Of a stretch of DNA of 5,955 nucleotides, positions 5,263-5,955 are shown piece by piece. Position numbers and translations under genes: made by a program. The notes below the pieces were generated by a model. It had not been told where the DNA came from and made no database searches. It was given only the letters and a program-made list of their open reading frames with translations. The DNA comes from Propionibacteriaceae bacterium (GTDB taxonomy: Bacteria > Actinomycetota > Actinomycetes > Propionibacteriales > Propionibacteriaceae): contig PMLO01000153.1 of the NCBI GenBank assembly GCA_003158895.1, forward strand, positions 14,229-20,183, in the 5' to 3' direction. Position 1 is the stretch's first letter, and each line of letters opens with the position of its first letter.

Positions 5263-5955
5263 CGCGCTGACGATCACCCTGCTGCAGCTGCCGGCCCACG
5301 GGATCGGGAGCCGCAAGGACCTGCCGTTGCCGTTCCCGTACGTGGTGGTCGGCGCGGCGCTCATCGTCGCCGCGACGTTCTGGTTCCTCACCCGCTCGTG
5401 GCGTCAGGTCCGTCTCGAGACCCTCGGCGGCCACCCTCTCCCCCGGTTCTCGCGTGCCCTCACGGCACTCCCCGTGACCGTCGTCGCCCGCGTCTTGATC
5501 CTCGCGTTCTGGGCCTGGTTCGTGATGGCGCTCATCGCGGGGAAGGACCTCGTCACCAACCCCGTGTTCGGGGTCGTCTTCGTGCTCGTCTGGGTCGGGC
5601 TCGTTCCGATCTCGCTCGTCGGCGGCGCGATCTGGCGCGGCGTCCACCCCGTCCGGACGATCGCCGGCTGGTTCGGGCACTCTGCTCAGCCCCTGCGGGT
5701 CGAACTGCTCGGCGTGTACCCGGCGGCCCTGCTCATCCTCGTCTGGGGCTGGTTCGAGCTCATCCAACCGGACCGGGCCACGCTGCCGGTGCTGCGCGGG
5801 TTCGTCGTCGCGTGGGTCCTCCTCGTGGTCATCGGCTCCCTCTGGCGTGGAATCGGCTGGGTCGGCAGCGCAGATCCGTTCGAGGCGTACGCGTCCACGC
5901 TGTCGCGCCTGTCCCCGTGGCAGTGGCAGGGCGGCACGCTGCGCCTGGTCTCCCC
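5252..5955 (+). CDS. Multi-pass membrane protein, 5' part (runs off the window)
   Basis: The frame from the ATG at 5252 stays open for 234 codons to the window edge. The start overlaps the lipoprotein stop by 11 nt, which suggests translational coupling; no clear ribosome binding site precedes it. The N-terminus contains AHGIGSRKDLPLPFPY (15-30), followed by probable membrane helices near residues 30-47, 75-96, 104-126, 153-171 and 182-199. Between helices are short Arg/Trp-rich loops such as AIWRGVHPVRTIAGW and SLWRGIGWVGSADPFEAY. The combination of 'HG.GSR.DLPLP' and 'WRgv.PvRt' resembles an actinobacterial membrane family that automated pipelines often label 'fenitrothion hydrolase'. That label, recalled from memory, implies no known role here. 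Because it is paired with a cupredoxin-like lipoprotein, a role in metal or redox handling at the membrane is a reasonable guess only. Confidence 0.82.
   Translation, partial: MSADALTITLLQLPAHGIGSRKDLPLPFPYVVVGAALIVAATFWFLTRSWRQVRLETLGGHPLPRFSRALTALPVTVVARVLILAFWAWFVMALIAGKDLVTNPVFGVVFVLVWVGLVPISLVGGAIWRGVHPVRTIAGWFGHSAQPLRVELLGVYPAALLILVWGWFELIQPDRATLPVLRGFVVAWVLLVVIGSLWRGIGWVGSADPFEAYASTLSRLSPWQWQGGTLRLVS

Noticed and set aside
5225..5767. Minus-strand Asp/Glu/Arg-rich frame of 180 codons
   Set aside because: It is antisense to the membrane-protein gene, whose strand pattern of hydrophobic helices is convincing.

Overview
The window is high-GC DNA with strongly G/C-ending codons. Its gene set suggests an actinobacterium: a DUF2505 protein, a DUF6912 protein, a WS/DGAT-family acyltransferase homologue, bacterial Ku, and a cupredoxin-like lipoprotein next to a polytopic membrane protein. 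A Nocardioidaceae-like genome (Nocardioides/Aeromicrobium type) would fit, but that is an inference from gene content and not a proven placement.

Left edge (1-606): the 3' part of a DUF2505 gene on the plus strand enters from outside the window. It is followed by a short gap that may hold the tail of a lost gene, then a strong 15-bp-stem hairpin. The hairpin separates this gene from a convergent minus-strand unit.

Regulator unit (607-1937, minus): a complete LacI-family repressor is followed 21 nt later by an unrecognised 63-residue ORF with its own ribosome binding site. A 37-bp inverted repeat with a central CpG lies just upstream of lacI, on top of a good -35/-10 pair, which points to autoregulation. 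No transporter or sugar hydrolase lies beside it, so the target and ligand cannot be read from this window.

A gene-free gap (about 1938-2151) holds a 19-bp tandem repeat array and inverted copies of its core.

Repair and lipid unit (2152-4812, minus): the order of transcription is a WS/DGAT-like protein, DUF6912, then Ku. The first two genes overlap at their junction, and Ku follows 19 nt later, so the three are probably one transcript. Ku implies non-homologous end joining, although LigD is not in view. The WS/DGAT-like protein has lost the second histidine of HHxxxDG and other active-site residues, so its catalytic activity is doubtful.

Right edge (4924-5955, plus): a small lipoprotein with a cupredoxin-like fold but no copper-ligand cysteine overlaps by 11 nt a multi-pass membrane protein that runs off the window. 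The pair probably acts together at the cell envelope. No CRISPR array, tRNA, rRNA or insertion sequence was seen. The most interesting points are the degenerate acyltransferase co-transcribed with Ku, the lacI-linked small ORF, and the lipoprotein/membrane-protein pair.
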